From Bacillota bacterium (GTDB taxonomy: Bacteria > Bacillota > Clostridia > Christensenellales > CAG-138), in the NCBI GenBank assembly GCA_023409435.1, contig JAEYHP010000075.1:1-24341 (forward strand): a DNA stretch of 24,341 bases. Direction: 5' to 3'. The notes beneath the pieces were generated by a model that was not told where the DNA came from, searched no databases, and saw only the letters and a program-made list of their open reading frames with translations. Shown here one piece after another: positions 23,984 to 24,341 of this stretch (the first letter of the stretch is position 1; each line of letters begins with the position of its first letter). The position numbers and the translations under genes are program-made.

Positions 23984-24341
23984 GTGGAACGAATCGTACA
24001 AATTATAGGCTTGGCCGTTGCGCTAGGCTTTATCGTTTTCAGTATTGATGATTTTATATGGGATATATGCAATATCATCCGCAACATCAGGCGTGCGGAA
24101 CCCGACCGGCTGCCCGTCGAACGTCTTGACGCCATACCGCCCAAACTGCTGGCGGTTATGGTTGCGGCATGGCACGAGGACAATGTGCTTGAAGCGGTCA
24201 TAGACAATATGATTTCATCTCTTCAGTACCCGCGGTCCATGTACCATGTTTTCATCGGCGTGTATCCGAACGACGACCCGACCATCGACGTCGTTAAAAG
24301 GCTTGCCCAAAAGCACGGCAATGTGCACATGGTCATAAATG
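23984..24341 (+). CDS. NfrB-like family 2 glycosyltransferase, N-terminal part (cut by window end)
   Basis: About 119 codons are visible and the frame is open to the window edge. A membrane helix (about 4-25, IVQIIGLAVALGFIVFSI) is followed by DDFIWD and then PPKLLAVMVAAWHEDNV, EAVIDNMISSLQYP and HVFIGVYPNDDPT. This is the opening of the GT2 nucleotide-sugar domain seen in proteins annotated as phage N4 adsorption protein B (NfrB) or glycosyl transferase family protein. It would act at the inner face of the membrane on an exported polysaccharide. Start: GTG 23984-23986, with GGGGGTGA about four bases upstream; TTG at 23981 is possible but closer to the site. It is the only gene on the plus strand and divergent from the cluster. 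Confidence 0.82.
   Translation, partial: MERIVQIIGLAVALGFIVFSIDDFIWDICNIIRNIRRAEPDRLPVERLDAIPPKLLAVMVAAWHEDNVLEAVIDNMISSLQYPRSMYHVFIGVYPNDDPTIDVVKRLAQKHGNVHMVIN

Overview
The window reads as chromosomal DNA of a Gram-positive anaerobe of the Firmicutes, probably Clostridia. The signs are three S-layer-homology (SLH) domains on a surface protein, a lipoprotein-type TRAP binding protein, strong GGAGG-type ribosome sites, several TTG/GTG starts and a fairly GC-rich coding sequence. This placement is inference; there is no rRNA or other taxonomic marker. Every gene but the last lies on the minus strand.

Layout, left to right. (1) 1-3697: a two-component system, made of a response regulator with a SARP/winged-helix output domain (cut by the window edge) and a 1024-residue hybrid sensor kinase that carries two different kinase modules. 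(2) 3912-8690: a 1592-residue secreted SLH protein whose N-terminal third is about 19 tandem 24-residue beta-helix-like units, followed by Ig-like and cadherin-like domains. (3) 8691-9581: a gene-poor stretch with a GC-rich structured-looking block. (4) 9582-23097: the core, a compact minus-strand catabolic cluster bracketed by two paralogous IclR regulators. In transcription order it is IclR-2, TRAP binding protein, fused TRAP membrane protein, a PreA-like flavin/ferredoxin protein, aconitase-family large and small subunits (pair 1), two M24 'pita-bread' proteins, a second aconitase-family large subunit with two tandem small subunits, an AbrB-family membrane protein, a wrecked MFS (oxalate/formate-antiporter-like) gene, and IclR-1. 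(5) 23098-23980: a junk-like intergenic region with a ParA fragment, a terminator-like hairpin and short direct repeats. (6) 23984-end: the start of a plus-strand NfrB-like glycosyltransferase.

The core looks like an uncharacterised uptake-and-degradation pathway for a carboxylate that probably contains a C-N bond. TRAP imports it; the PreA-like protein could reduce or oxidise a C=C bond; the aconitase-type pairs could hydrate or dehydrate; the creatinase-like M24 proteins could cleave C-N. The substrate cannot be read from sequence. Most striking, several enzymes have lost textbook active-site residues in one operon. The second aconitase-type large subunit has none of the three Fe-S cysteines, its two small subunits have an altered Ser-Ser-Arg-Glu loop, both M24 proteins have lost most metal ligands, and the PreA-like protein has Leu at the position of the catalytic Cys.

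Both IclR genes have near-consensus promoters (17-bp spacing) with a shared ATATGGGA box at the same distance from the -10 element, which suggests cross- or autoregulation. Three perfect or near-perfect hairpins sit in the gaps next to transporter genes and may set relative mRNA levels.
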